Below, piece after piece: positions 1 through 5,587 of a stretch of DNA of 5,587 nucleotides. The first letter of the stretch is position 1. The number at the start of each line of letters is the position of its first letter. Both the position numbers and the translations under genes were made by a program. The notes below the pieces were generated by a model, which did not search any database, was not told the DNA's origin, and was given only the letters and a program-made list of their open reading frames with translations. The stretch is from an uncultured Ruminococcus sp. (GTDB lineage: Bacteria; Bacillota; Clostridia; Oscillospirales; Ruminococcaceae): assembly GCA_947176565.1 (NCBI GenBank), contig CAMWRC010000100.1:1-5587 (forward strand), in the 5' to 3' direction.

Positions 1-519
1 CTTCCGAACTATCCATCAGTCGTGAACTGTATGCCGCATTACACAGATGAGAAAAATCTCCGTATACTCCGGAAATTCGGCATATTCAACCGCGATGAAC
101 TGACCGCCCGTACTGAAATACATCTCGAAAAATATTCAAAAACACGCCGTATAGAAGCCCGTACCATGATTGAAATGGCTCGCCGTCAGCTTCTTCCGGC
201 AGCTCTTGAATATCTTGATACACTCTGCAAATCAATCGAGACTAAAAAATCAATCGGAATGACTTCAAAAGCCGAAGAAAAAATCGCCGAAAAACTTAAT
301 TCCCTTGCTGACGATTTCTATGACTCCATTGAACGTCTCGAAAAAATAGTTGCCGATGCCTGCGCTATTGAAGAAATTCAGAAACAGGCGGAATTTTTCC
401 ACGACTACGTACTTGCGGAAATGAATATAATGCGCAGTATCGCCGATGAAATAGAAATAAATATGCCCAGCAGATTCTATCCGATACCTACATATTCAGA
501 AATAATCTACAATGTTTAA
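1..519 (+). CDS. glnN: Glutamine synthetase type III, C-terminal part (5' end outside window)
   Basis: The reading frame is open from base 1 (it starts LPNYPSVVNCMPHY) and ends at TAA 517-519, giving 172 codons. The GTG at position 22 is internal, not a start. The family makes glutamine from glutamate, ammonia and ATP in the cytoplasm. Type III enzymes are roughly 700 residues, so about the last quarter is present and the catalytic core lies upstream. Recognisable family segments are the FGIFNRDELTARTEIHLEKY stretch, the following EARTMIEMARRQLLPAALEY helix, a long charged helical region, and the terminal MRSIADEIE...YPIPTYSEIIYNV, which matches the conserved end of GSIII proteins. The gene converges on the queuosine operon and is followed by a shared terminator. 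Nothing suggests damage. Assignment is by recognition of family motifs, not by a database search. Confidence 0.92.
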   Translation, partial: LPNYPSVVNCMPHYTDEKNLRILRKFGIFNRDELTARTEIHLEKYSKTRRIEARTMIEMARRQLLPAALEYLDTLCKSIETKKSIGMTSKAEEKIAEKLNSLADDFYDSIERLEKIVADACAIEEIQKQAEFFHDYVLAEMNIMRSIADEIEINMPSRFYPIPTYSEIIYNV

Positions 520-561
520 ATAATTAAATATATTTAAATTCAGGATAAATGCCAAAAATTT

Positions 562-601
562 AAGGCATCACTTCGCAGTTCTGCAAGGTGATGCCTTTTT
601 T
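562..601. terminator. Bidirectional intrinsic terminator between convergent genes
   Basis: A perfect 10-bp stem is formed by AAGGCATCAC (562-571) and GTGATGCCTT (588-597). An inner GCAG/CTGC stem (574-577 with 581-584) allows the hairpin to extend. On the + strand it runs straight into six T residues (596-601), which would end glnN transcription. On the - strand the same stem is followed by AAATTTTT (561-554), so it can also stop transcripts leaving the que operon and the small gene ending at 608. An upstream ATGCC (549-553) could pair with GGCAT (564-568) instead, but that alternative stem is short and probably incidental. Confidence 0.85.
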
Positions 602-607
602 CACGGA

Positions 608-787
608 TTAATAAGCTGTTATGATATTCTCAACATATCTGCGCATTTCTTCACGGGATTCAACTGCATGAGTTCCGCTGACTATCTGCCATTTCTTTTC
701 GTCAGGAAGCATCGCAAATTTCTGCTTTGCTTCTGGATTCACCGCAAGTGCCATTCCAAGACCTACAGGCATATAAAAATTATCCAC
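608..787 (-). CDS. Small conserved-looking protein of unknown function, 59 residues
   Basis: The frame is open on the - strand from GTG 796 (62 codons), but that GTG shares its G with the ribosome binding site AAAGGAG (802-796), so it cannot be the start. GTG 787 lies 8 bases after GGAG and is preferred; it gives 59 residues. ATG 772, just before PVGLGMALAVN, is the other option. The protein is soluble, with no signal peptide, membrane segment or cysteine. It has an N-terminal PVGLGMALAVNPEAKQKF segment, then FAMLPDEKK and the helix-like SREEMRRYVENI. Small proteins of this pattern occur in Clostridia, as far as I recall without a known role. The F-x2-L...EM-x2-YV layout faintly recalls the C-terminal part of YdeI/OmdA-type proteins, which is a guess. 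It is the last gene before the shared terminator, 61 bases after queF, and may be read from the operon or from its own weak promoter. Confidence 0.72.
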   Translation of the reverse strand: MDNFYMPVGLGMALAVNPEAKQKFAMLPDEKKWQIVSGTHAVESREEMRRYVENIITAY

Positions 788-795
788 AAGATGCA

Positions 796-802
796 CTCCT
801 TT
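796..802 (-). promoter_or_regulatory. Ribosome binding site that sets the start of the small gene
   Basis: The - strand reads AAAGGAG here. The last G is also the first base of the upstream GTG at 796, so that codon cannot initiate from this site. GTG 787 lies 8 bases downstream of GGAG, which is ideal spacing. Confidence 0.7.
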
Positions 803-803
803 C

Positions 804-817
804 TGTGAAATTTCACA
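804..817. repeat. Perfect 14-bp palindrome ahead of the small gene
   Basis: TGTGAAATTTCACA is its own reverse complement over all 14 bases. It lies in the 61-base gap after queF, one base upstream of the small gene's ribosome binding site. TGTGA and TCACA are the half-sites used by Crp/Fnr-type regulators, but here they are 4 bases apart instead of the usual 6, so a Crp/Fnr site is only a suggestion. In RNA it would give at most a 5-bp AU-rich stem, so a protein-binding operator is the likelier role if it has one. Confidence 0.45.
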
Positions 818-848
818 TAAATAGTATGCACCTGTATCAAATTAATAT

Positions 849-1340
849 TCAGCGGTTATTAATGGATTCCGGATATATATCATGATGTGAAAGCCTGTCC
901 CATGCAACCTGCTCCCACTTTGTATCAGGCTGACCATAATTGCAGTACGGGTCAATGGATATTCCGCCTCTTGGAAGAAATTTCCCCCAGACTTCAATAT
1001 ATTTCGGAGACATCAGTTTAATCAAATCATTCATGATGATATTAACGCAGTCCTCATGAAAATCGCCGTGATTCCGGAAACTGAACAGATAAAGTTTCAG
1101 CGATTTGCTTTCAACCATTTTTTCTGCCGGAACGTATGATATGTAAATCGTAGCAAAATCCGGCTGTCCTGTGATTGGACACAGACTCGTGAACTCCGGA
1201 CAGTTAAATTTTACAAAATAGTCCCTGTCAGGGTGCTTGTTATCGAAAGTTTCCAGTACATCAGGATTGTAATCCGACGGATATTTTGTATTCTGATTGC
1301 CTAAAAGAGTAATATCTCCCATTTCACTTTTATCTCTCAT
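849..1340 (-). CDS. queF: NADPH-dependent 7-cyano-7-deazaguanine reductase QueF (short form)
   Basis: QueF reduces the nitrile of preQ0 to the aminomethyl group of preQ1 using two NADPH, the last free-base step of queuosine synthesis, in the cytoplasm. The 163-residue length fits the single-domain (Bacillus YkvM-type) subfamily. Visible signatures are [14 protein letters not shown] with the thioimide-forming Cys54 and proton-donor Asp61, the QueF motif ESKSLKLY (77-84) that binds NADPH, and [10 protein letters not shown] (88-97) with the substrate-binding HE pair. All key residues are present. The ATG at 1340 is 6 bases after AAAGGAG, a strong site. It lies 31 bases after the acidic unknown gene and is the final enzyme gene of the operon. 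The partner enzymes for GTP to preQ0 are encoded upstream on the same strand. Confidence 0.97.
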   Translation of the reverse strand: MRDKSEMGDITLLGNQNTKYPSDYNPDVLETFDNKHPDRDYFVKFNCPEFTSLCPITGQPDFATIYISYVPAEKMVESKSLKLYLFSFRNHGDFHEDCVNIIMNDLIKLMSPKYIEVWGKFLPRGGISIDPYCNYGQPDTKWEQVAWDRLSHHDIYPESINNR

Positions 1341-1371
1341 GTCAATCTCCTTTCATAATATAAATCAACAT

Positions 1372-1824
1372 TCACATTGTTTTCCATTTCAGCCAGAAGT
1401 CACCTGAAAAATCAGCCGTCTGATACGGTTCTGAATAACCGTCAGTTATAGCCGTTCCTGCAATGCTGATATGTACTATTTCCCCGGAAACCTCCAGTAT
1501 TTCAAGTCTGTATCTTTCAAACGGTTCGTGTTCATAAATATAAATTGTATCTTCTCTTTCGTCAGCCTCTTCCGGACTTTCAACCGAATACACTTCTCCG
1601 ACAAGTTCGCTGATGTCTGACTTCTGAGTTTCATGGTCATTGATATTAATAACCGGAATGATTTCTTCACCATTGAAAATTCCCTTTTCAAAGTCCATAA
1701 AAAACGATATAATTATAGTATCGTCATATTCGTCACTTTCTGAAAAGATAATTCCTGTACTTTCAAAGCTGTCGAGTTCAAAAACTGCTCCGCCTAAAAT
1801 GAGTTTTCCGCACTGTTTTTCCAC
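1372..1824 (-). CDS. Unrecognised acidic protein inside the queuosine operon, 150 residues
   Basis: I do not recognise this protein. It fills the whole space between queC and queF on the operon strand, which is the main reason to believe it. The start is GTG 1824, 12 bases after AAAGGAG, a longer spacing than its neighbours have; there is no ATG near the N-terminus. It is in the same frame as queC, separated from its TGA by two codons (TTT ATT). The product is strongly acidic, with about 35 Asp/Glu against 9 Lys/Arg, concentrated in the ESDEYDD and SPEEADEREDT stretches. Alternating hydrophobic runs (DTIIISFFMDF, IIPVININ, DTIYIYE, EIVHISIAGTAIT) suggest a mainly beta fold. There is one cysteine (Cys5), no signal peptide, no membrane helix and no visible metal or nucleotide motif. 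The ADFSGDFWLKW tail is distinctive. It might be an accessory factor for preQ0/preQ1 synthesis or an unrelated passenger gene. Confidence 0.8.
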   Translation of the reverse strand: MEKQCGKLILGGAVFELDSFESTGIIFSESDEYDDTIIISFFMDFEKGIFNGEEIIPVININDHETQKSDISELVGEVYSVESPEEADEREDTIYIYEHEPFERYRLEILEVSGEIVHISIAGTAITDGYSEPYQTADFSGDFWLKWKTM

Positions 1825-1830
1825 AATAAA

Positions 1831-2529
1831 TCAGCTCTCCTTTGTCAAAAGCGGATCAGCAACATTGTTTAATTCAAATGCTCTTATTCTGTCACGACAA
1901 GTACCGCATACTCCGCAGGGCTTGTCTCCGCCCTCGTAACAGCTCCATGTAAGCTCATACGGAACTTTGAGTTCAATACCATTTTTTATAATATCAGCCT
2001 TCGTCATTTCCACAAAAGGCGCAATAATCCGGAGCTGTTCTCCGCTTCCGATATAAACTGCGTCATTCATTGCCTTATTGAATGATTCGCTGCAATCAGG
2101 ATAGGCATTTCCTGCCGCGTCATCACTATGCGCACCGTAATATATCACACTGCATTCATTCGACAGCGCAATGCTTGCCGCTGATGCTATAAACAATCCA
2201 TTCCGGAACGGCACATACGTTGATACTGGTTTTCCTCCGGTTTCTGCAAGCTGTTCCGCATAGCTTTCCTGCGGAATATCTCTTTCTGAACCGGCAAGCA
2301 GCGAACAGTCTGAATCAGCAAAAATCGTGGTAAGGTCAAGAGTTTTCCATGTTACCCCGTAATACTGCGCGATTTTTTCCGCCGCTTTGATTTCCCTATC
2401 ATGTTTCTGACCATAATATATCGAAAGTGCGATTACGTTTTCTGCTCCGTATTTGTCAACAGCCATTGCAAGACAGGTTGTACTGTCTACTCCTCCGCTG
2501 AATAATACCAATGCTTTTATAATCTCCAT
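1831..2529 (-). CDS. queC: 7-cyano-7-deazaguanine synthase QueC
   Basis: QueC converts 7-carboxy-7-deazaguanine and ammonia to preQ0, using ATP in two steps. The 232-residue protein starts MEIIKALVLFSGGVDSTT, with the PP-loop SGGVDS at residues 11-16 that binds the ATP pyrophosphate. Middle segments typical of the family include YYGQKH, the TYVPFRNG substrate-binding loop and GAHSDDAAGNAYPDC. The structural zinc site is Cys197, Cys205, Cys208 and Cys211 (C-x7-C-x2-C-x2-C). The frame extends to ATG 2583, but that adds 18 residues inside folE with no family match. ATG 2529 has GAGGTG 6 bases ahead, overlapping the folE stop, so it is the start. The gap to folE is 10 bases, and the next gene follows after 6 bases. 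Confidence 0.97.
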   Translation of the reverse strand: MEIIKALVLFSGGVDSTTCLAMAVDKYGAENVIALSIYYGQKHDREIKAAEKIAQYYGVTWKTLDLTTIFADSDCSLLAGSERDIPQESYAEQLAETGGKPVSTYVPFRNGLFIASAASIALSNECSVIYYGAHSDDAAGNAYPDCSESFNKAMNDAVYIGSGEQLRIIAPFVEMTKADIIKNGIELKVPYELTWSCYEGGDKPCGVCGTCRDRIRAFELNNVADPLLTKES

Positions 2530-2539
2530 AATTTTCACC

Positions 2540-3100
2540 TCAATCAAGCAAATCCTGCAAATCCCTATTATTTCTGAATGCACCGATAAAAGTTCGCGTT
2601 TCTGTACGTGCGGACGGATTACGGATTCCTCGTGCAGTCATGCAGCTGTGAGAGCCAACTATCTTCACGCCTACATCAGGAGAACACGCCGCTTCTGATA
2701 TAATCTCCGCAATATCTCGCCCGAGACGTTCCTGCAATTGCAGACGCTTCGCCGCCATATCGCATATACGTGCAATCTTGCTGAGTCCCAGAACTCTGCC
2801 GTGCGGAATATATGCAACATTAACCATCATATCATACATCAATGCAAGATGATGTTCGCAGTAACTGAACACTGTTATATCTTTCATCACAACAGCTTCC
2901 TGTGCGCCTGTATCTTCGGCGGAAAACGTCTTGCCGAACATCTGTGCAATCTCATGATTTGTATATGCAGTTCCCTCAAGAACTTCTTCAAGCATACCTG
3001 CAACACGTTTCGGAGTCTCAACAAGTCCCTCTCTGTCGGGATTTTCGCCTATAGCTTTCAGAAGTCCGCGTATATGAAATTCAATAGCTTCTTTATCCAT
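2540..3100 (-). CDS. folE: GTP cyclohydrolase I FolE
   Basis: FolE opens the GTP imidazole ring, releasing formate and giving 7,8-dihydroneopterin triphosphate, which is a precursor of both folate and queuosine. At 186 residues it is a normal-length bacterial type I enzyme. Signatures are the N-terminal PDREGLVETPKRVA, FSYCEHHL with zinc ligands Cys81 and His84 and catalytic His83, GLSKIARICDMAAKRLQLQE (105-124), and GSHSCMTARG with His151 and zinc ligand Cys153. All expected residues are present. The ATG at 3100 is one base after the queE stop. Its strong AAAAGGGGGG site lies inside the last queE codons, so translation is probably coupled. No other folate gene is next to it, so its position argues that this copy serves queuosine synthesis. 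Whether the genome holds a second copy for folate cannot be seen. Confidence 0.97.
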   Translation of the reverse strand: MDKEAIEFHIRGLLKAIGENPDREGLVETPKRVAGMLEEVLEGTAYTNHEIAQMFGKTFSAEDTGAQEAVVMKDITVFSYCEHHLALMYDMMVNVAYIPHGRVLGLSKIARICDMAAKRLQLQERLGRDIAEIISEAACSPDVGVKIVGSHSCMTARGIRNPSARTETRTFIGAFRNNRDLQDLLD

Positions 3101-3101
3101 A

Positions 3102-3764
3102 TCATACCCCCCTTTTATCAGGATTCCATATAAATTTGTGCAGCTGTAACTGAAGTCTCACACCGTTGAGTTTTTTTTCCGCCATGAATTTTACTATTTC
3201 TGCCGGTTCTATCATTCCGAAAACAGGGCTTATATAAACATGACATCTTGCGGAAAGATTATATTTTTCTATTATTTCCGCTGTACGTTCAAGGTCATAT
3301 CTGCTTCCGGCGACAAATTTTACGGTATCTTCTGAATCAAGATATTCATAATTATCCATAAGCATATTATTTTCCATACTGCTTGCAGGCAGTTTATAAT
3401 CAAGAGTAAATACCGGTCTGCATTCCTGTGCGCTTAGTTCTTTAATTGATATACTGCCGTTTGTTTCTATTTCAACACGGTTTCCCTGACGGATAAGCAT
3501 TTCTGTGAGTATGTTCAGTTCATTCTGCAAAAGAGGCTCTCCGCCGGTAAGTGTAACATTCCGGATTCCTGTACTGCGGACGTATTCTGCGATTTCCTCA
3601 GCTGTCATCATCTCGGCTGACGCACTTTTATCATTCGCCCATTTCGTATCACAGTATGTACATCTCAGATTGCATTTTCTGAATCTTATAAATACCGCAA
3701 GCTCTCCGGCGTGTGTGCTTTCGCCGTTGATGCTCACGAATCTTTCAACTACCGGATATTTCAT
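3102..3764 (-). CDS. queE: 7-carboxy-7-deazaguanine synthase QueE (radical SAM)
   Basis: QueE is a radical S-adenosylmethionine enzyme that contracts the ring of 6-carboxy-5,6,7,8-tetrahydropterin to 7-carboxy-7-deazaguanine, needing a [4Fe-4S] cluster and magnesium. The 220-residue product starts MKYPVVERFVSINGES. The cluster motif is CNLRCTYC, Cys31-x3-Cys35-x2-Cys38, followed by DTKW. The SAM-binding TLTGGEPLLQ is at 71-80 and the VEIETNGS strand follows. The C-terminus QLQLHKFIWNPDKRGV is typical of the family. The start at ATG 3764 has GGAG 8 bases ahead, inside the end of queD, and the gap to queD is 3 bases. The protein is intact, with no missing motif. Confidence 0.97.
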   Translation of the reverse strand: MKYPVVERFVSINGESTHAGELAVFIRFRKCNLRCTYCDTKWANDKSASAEMMTAEEIAEYVRSTGIRNVTLTGGEPLLQNELNILTEMLIRQGNRVEIETNGSISIKELSAQECRPVFTLDYKLPASSMENNMLMDNYEYLDSEDTVKFVAGSRYDLERTAEIIEKYNLSARCHVYISPVFGMIEPAEIVKFMAEKKLNGVRLQLQLHKFIWNPDKRGV

Positions 3765-3767
3765 GAT

Positions 3768-4205
3768 TCACTCTCCGTCCGACCGTCTAACTTCATATAC
3801 TGCGCAGTTTTCAGGCGTTTCGTATACGGCAACTGAACTGATACTGAATCCGTCAAGCGAAAGAAGTTCGCAGAAATAATATGCAAGATTTTCAGCAGTC
3901 GGTCGGAAATCGACCTCAACAAGCCGGAAATCTTCGCTTTCCAGTGCCGCGACTGTAGTCGGTTTAAGACTGTTTTTTTCATATATGAGTGAATGGTCAA
4001 GATTGTCTGCAATATTCCGCACTGCCCGTTTCAAATCACTGAAATCTACTATCATACCGCGCTTTTCACCCGATTCCTGAAGTTCCTCACTACATACGCA
4101 TACCTCGACATTCCAGCGGTGACCGTGGATATTCCTGCATTTTCCGCTGTATCCGGCAAGGAAATGCGCAGAATCAAATGAAGCTGTTGTTTTTAAATAA
4201 TACAT
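3768..4205 (-). CDS. queD: 6-carboxy-5,6,7,8-tetrahydropterin synthase QueD
   Basis: QueD converts dihydroneopterin triphosphate, the FolE product, to 6-carboxytetrahydropterin with loss of acetaldehyde and triphosphate. The 145-residue protein has the PTPS-family zinc site His14, His27 and His29 (ASFDSAHFL, CRNIHGHRW), with catalytic Cys23 four residues before His27. The Asp70-His71 pair sits in LDHSLIYE, PTAENLA is at 102-108, and the YETPENCAVYE end also fits. An in-frame ATG at 4232 would add nine residues, but it lies upstream of the predicted transcription start near 4229. ATG 4205, 7 bases after GAGGAG, gives the usual N-terminus and is chosen. It is the first gene of the operon. Confidence 0.96.
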   Translation of the reverse strand: MYYLKTTASFDSAHFLAGYSGKCRNIHGHRWNVEVCVCSEELQESGEKRGMIVDFSDLKRAVRNIADNLDHSLIYEKNSLKPTTVAALESEDFRLVEVDFRPTAENLAYYFCELLSLDGFSISSVAVYETPENCAVYEVRRSDGE

Positions 4206-4221
4206 AATCAATCTCCTCTGT

Positions 4222-4237
4222 ATAATATCCATATTAT
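4222..4237. repeat. Inverted repeat over the que operon transcription start
   Basis: Seven-base arms ATAATAT (4222-4228) and ATATTAT (4231-4237) flank a CC spacer. The repeat covers the end of the -10 box and the predicted start point, where an operator would block transcription. The region is AT-rich, so chance is a real alternative. Confidence 0.3.
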
Positions 4238-4264
4238 TATATCATATTAAATCAGAAATTGCAA
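4236..4264 (-). promoter_or_regulatory. Promoter of the queuosine operon
   Basis: On the - strand, TTGCAA (4264-4259) is followed after exactly 17 bases by TATAAT (4241-4236), a perfect -10 box, with TGA just before it forming an extended -10 element. The predicted start of transcription is near 4229, which leaves a leader of about 24 bases before queD. This looks like a housekeeping sigma-A promoter. Confidence 0.8.
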
Positions 4265-4347
4265 TAACTACGAAAACAAATTTCCGTATCGGTTTTTATG
4301 AATTGTGTGATAGTATTTTGAAAATTATTATCTATGCGGATTCCCTA

Positions 4348-4376
4348 TTGCATTTATAAGAAAAAGATGTTATAAT
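4348..4376 (+). promoter_or_regulatory. Promoter of the AI-2E family gene
   Basis: TTGCAT (4348-4353) and a perfect TATAAT (4371-4376) are 17 bases apart, with TGT (4368-4370) forming an extended -10 element. The predicted start of transcription is near 4383, about 25 bases before the GTG start at 4408. The layout closely matches the divergent que promoter. The roughly 80 bases between the two -35 boxes contain no gene and no clear operator. Confidence 0.77.
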
Positions 4377-4407
4377 ATTTATATTAATATTGAAATGGGT
4401 GATAGAA

Positions 4408-5587
4408 GTGAAAGTAATATGGAATACAAAATATACTACAGTATCGGTCTATACTGTAATTACCTTTTCTGCCTGTCTGATTGTATATGGAATAATCTTC
4501 AATTTTACCGTAATCGGCGAATATGTCAATCAATTTCTTGATATTATAGCTCCTATCCTATGGGGGCTGGCAATATCATATCTTGTGAATCCTATAATGA
4601 TGTGGCTCGAAAAACGTGTAAAAAAAATAACAGAAAAAAATAAGCCTCACCCTAAACTTAACCGGATAATCACACTCTCACTTTCAATGCTGATTTTTCT
4701 TGCGTGTATATCTGCTCTTGCCGCAATTATACTTCCTCAGGTCATTGAGAGCATCACCGGAATTATAAACAATATCAGCACGTACCTCAATAACTTTCAG
4801 AACTGGATTGACTCCATTCTTGAAAAATATCCCGAACTCCTGCATCAGGTCAATGCACAGATAAACAACATCGAAAAGACAATCATGGAATTTATAAATA
4901 ATATCGTCCCGAAAGTCGGCGATATTATGATGAAAATTACTGACGGAACTCTCAGCTTTCTTGTATCTCTGAAAGATTTCTTTATCGGAATCATAGTTGC
5001 TGTATATTTTCTCTTTGACAAAGAACATTTTCAGGCACAGCTTAAAAAATTCTTCTGCGCCCTGCTCCCGAAAAAAAGAACTCACACTTTTTTCAGGATA
5101 TGCTCTCAGATTAACGATTCAATAAGCGGTTTCATATCCGGAAAACTTATTGATTCATTTATTATCGGCTGTCTTTGCTTTATCTGCATGACCGTCATGA
5201 AACTCAATTTTGTCGTACTTATATCAGTCATAGTCGGAGTAACAAATATTATTCCGTTCTTCGGACCGTTTTTCGGTGCTGTACCAAGTGCGATACTTCT
5301 GCTTGTATCATCACCGAAACAGGTTATACCGTTTGTTATTCTTATATTCATCTTACAACAGCTCGACGGAAATATCATAGGTCCGAAAATTCTCGGTCAG
5401 TCAACCGGTATATCTGCATTCTGGGTTCTGTTTGCAATTCTTATCGGAGGCGGACTTTTCGGATTCGGCGGAATGATTCTCGGAGTTCCTATATTTGCTG
5501 TGGGATATTCGCTCACCAGTGAATTTATTTCATATCTGCTCGAAAACAAGGAGATGTCAACTGCTACCTCTGACTACATTCCTGAAC
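4408..5587 (+). CDS. AI-2E family transporter-like membrane protein (3' end outside window)
   Basis: The frame is open from GTG 4408 to the window end: 393 complete codons and no stop. The start is 5 bases after GGGTGA (4397-4402). In-frame GTG 4399 and TTG 4390 lie upstream but have no ribosome binding site. The product is a polytopic inner-membrane protein of the AI-2E transporter family (PF01594, YdiK/YtvI/PerM-like). Hydrophobic segments lie near residues 12-32, 43-63, 88-110, 188-205, 245-300, 304-318 and 336-375. An amphipathic, coiled-coil-like extracytoplasmic stretch spans about 111-185. Family signatures are ISGKLIDSFIIG (about 243-254), TNIIPFFGPFFGAVPSAIL (about 279-297), LQQLDGNIIGPKILG (about 316-330) and the glycine-rich GGGLFGFGGMILGVPIFAV. 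Despite the family name, members differ in substrate: some export autoinducer-2 and others act as Na+(Li+)/H+ antiporters. The substrate here is unknown. It is divergent from the que operon, and no functional link is shown. Confidence 0.93.
   Translation, partial: MKVIWNTKYTTVSVYTVITFSACLIVYGIIFNFTVIGEYVNQFLDIIAPILWGLAISYLVNPIMMWLEKRVKKITEKNKPHPKLNRIITLSLSMLIFLACISALAAIILPQVIESITGIINNISTYLNNFQNWIDSILEKYPELLHQVNAQINNIEKTIMEFINNIVPKVGDIMMKITDGTLSFLVSLKDFFIGIIVAVYFLFDKEHFQAQLKKFFCALLPKKRTHTFFRICSQINDSISGFISGKLIDSFIIGCLCFICMTVMKLNFVVLISVIVGVTNIIPFFGPFFGAVPSAILLLVSSPKQVIPFVILIFILQQLDGNIIGPKILGQSTGISAFWVLFAILIGGGLFGFGGMILGVPIFAVGYSLTSEFISYLLENKEMSTATSDYIPE

Noticed and set aside
1476..1691. 71-codon - strand frame inside the acidic gene
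   Set aside because: It is a basic, low-complexity alternate-frame shadow with no ribosome binding site. The 150-residue frame fills the whole gap between queC and queF with operon-like spacing.
2530..2583. 18-residue N-terminal extension of QueC
   Set aside because: It overlaps the end of folE and does not resemble QueC. ATG 2529 has a well-placed ribosome binding site and gives the normal N-terminus.
2453..3879. Several + strand frames of 81-131 codons opposite folE, queE and queD
   Set aside because: They are antisense shadows of strongly supported enzyme genes, with no family features and no ribosome binding sites.
4206..4232. Nine-residue N-terminal extension of QueD
   Set aside because: It begins upstream of the predicted transcription start and covers the ribosome binding site of ATG 4205.
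4277..4310. Possible hairpin (CCG TAT CGG followed by a T-run) between the divergent promoters
   Set aside because: The stem is only 3 bp, too weak for a terminator or riboswitch, and it lies outside both predicted transcripts.
4684..5522. - strand frames at 4684-5085 and 5106-5378, and a + strand frame at 5175-5522
   Set aside because: All are shadows of the AI-2E family gene, whose frame runs open from 4408 to the window end and carries clear family motifs.
1..5587. Mobile elements, CRISPR array, tRNA or rRNA genes
   Set aside because: Reading both strands shows no transposase, no spaced direct repeats, no tRNA-like cloverleaf and no rRNA segment. Gene spacing leaves little unassigned DNA.

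Overview
The window is a compact, AT-rich stretch of a bacterial chromosome. It looks like a low-GC Firmicute of the Clostridia, most likely a Ruminococcus-type gut or rumen organism. This rests on the type III glutamine synthetase, the short single-domain QueF, strong AGGAG-type ribosome binding sites and the style of the proteins. The genus is inference; the phylum is fairly safe.

Layout, left to right. (1) Positions 1-519, + strand: the C-terminal quarter of a type III glutamine synthetase (glnN) that begins before the window. (2) Positions 562-601: a strong hairpin terminator between convergent genes, with a U-rich tail on both strands. (3) Positions 608-4205, - strand: a tightly packed operon. 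Read 5' to 3' it is queD, queE, folE, queC, an unrecognised acidic 150-residue protein, queF, then a small 59-residue protein. (4) Positions 4206-4407: a divergent promoter region. (5) From 4408 to the window end, + strand: an AI-2E family membrane protein, cut off by the window edge.

The operon encodes every step from GTP to preQ1, the free base inserted into tRNA on the way to queuosine. FolE turns GTP into dihydroneopterin triphosphate. QueD makes 6-carboxytetrahydropterin, QueE contracts the ring to 7-carboxy-7-deazaguanine, QueC makes preQ0, and QueF reduces preQ0 to preQ1. Gaps of 1-10 bases between the first four genes, with ribosome binding sites inside upstream gene ends, point to coupled translation. 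The tRNA-level genes (tgt, queA, queG/queH) are not in the window.

Most of the window is well-understood metabolism. The parts that are not explained are the acidic protein lodged between queC and queF, the small protein at the operon end with a perfect 14-bp palindrome ahead of it, and the control of the operon. A good promoter leaves a leader of only about 24 nucleotides, too short for the preQ1 riboswitch that often controls such genes. I see no mobile element, CRISPR array, tRNA or rRNA.
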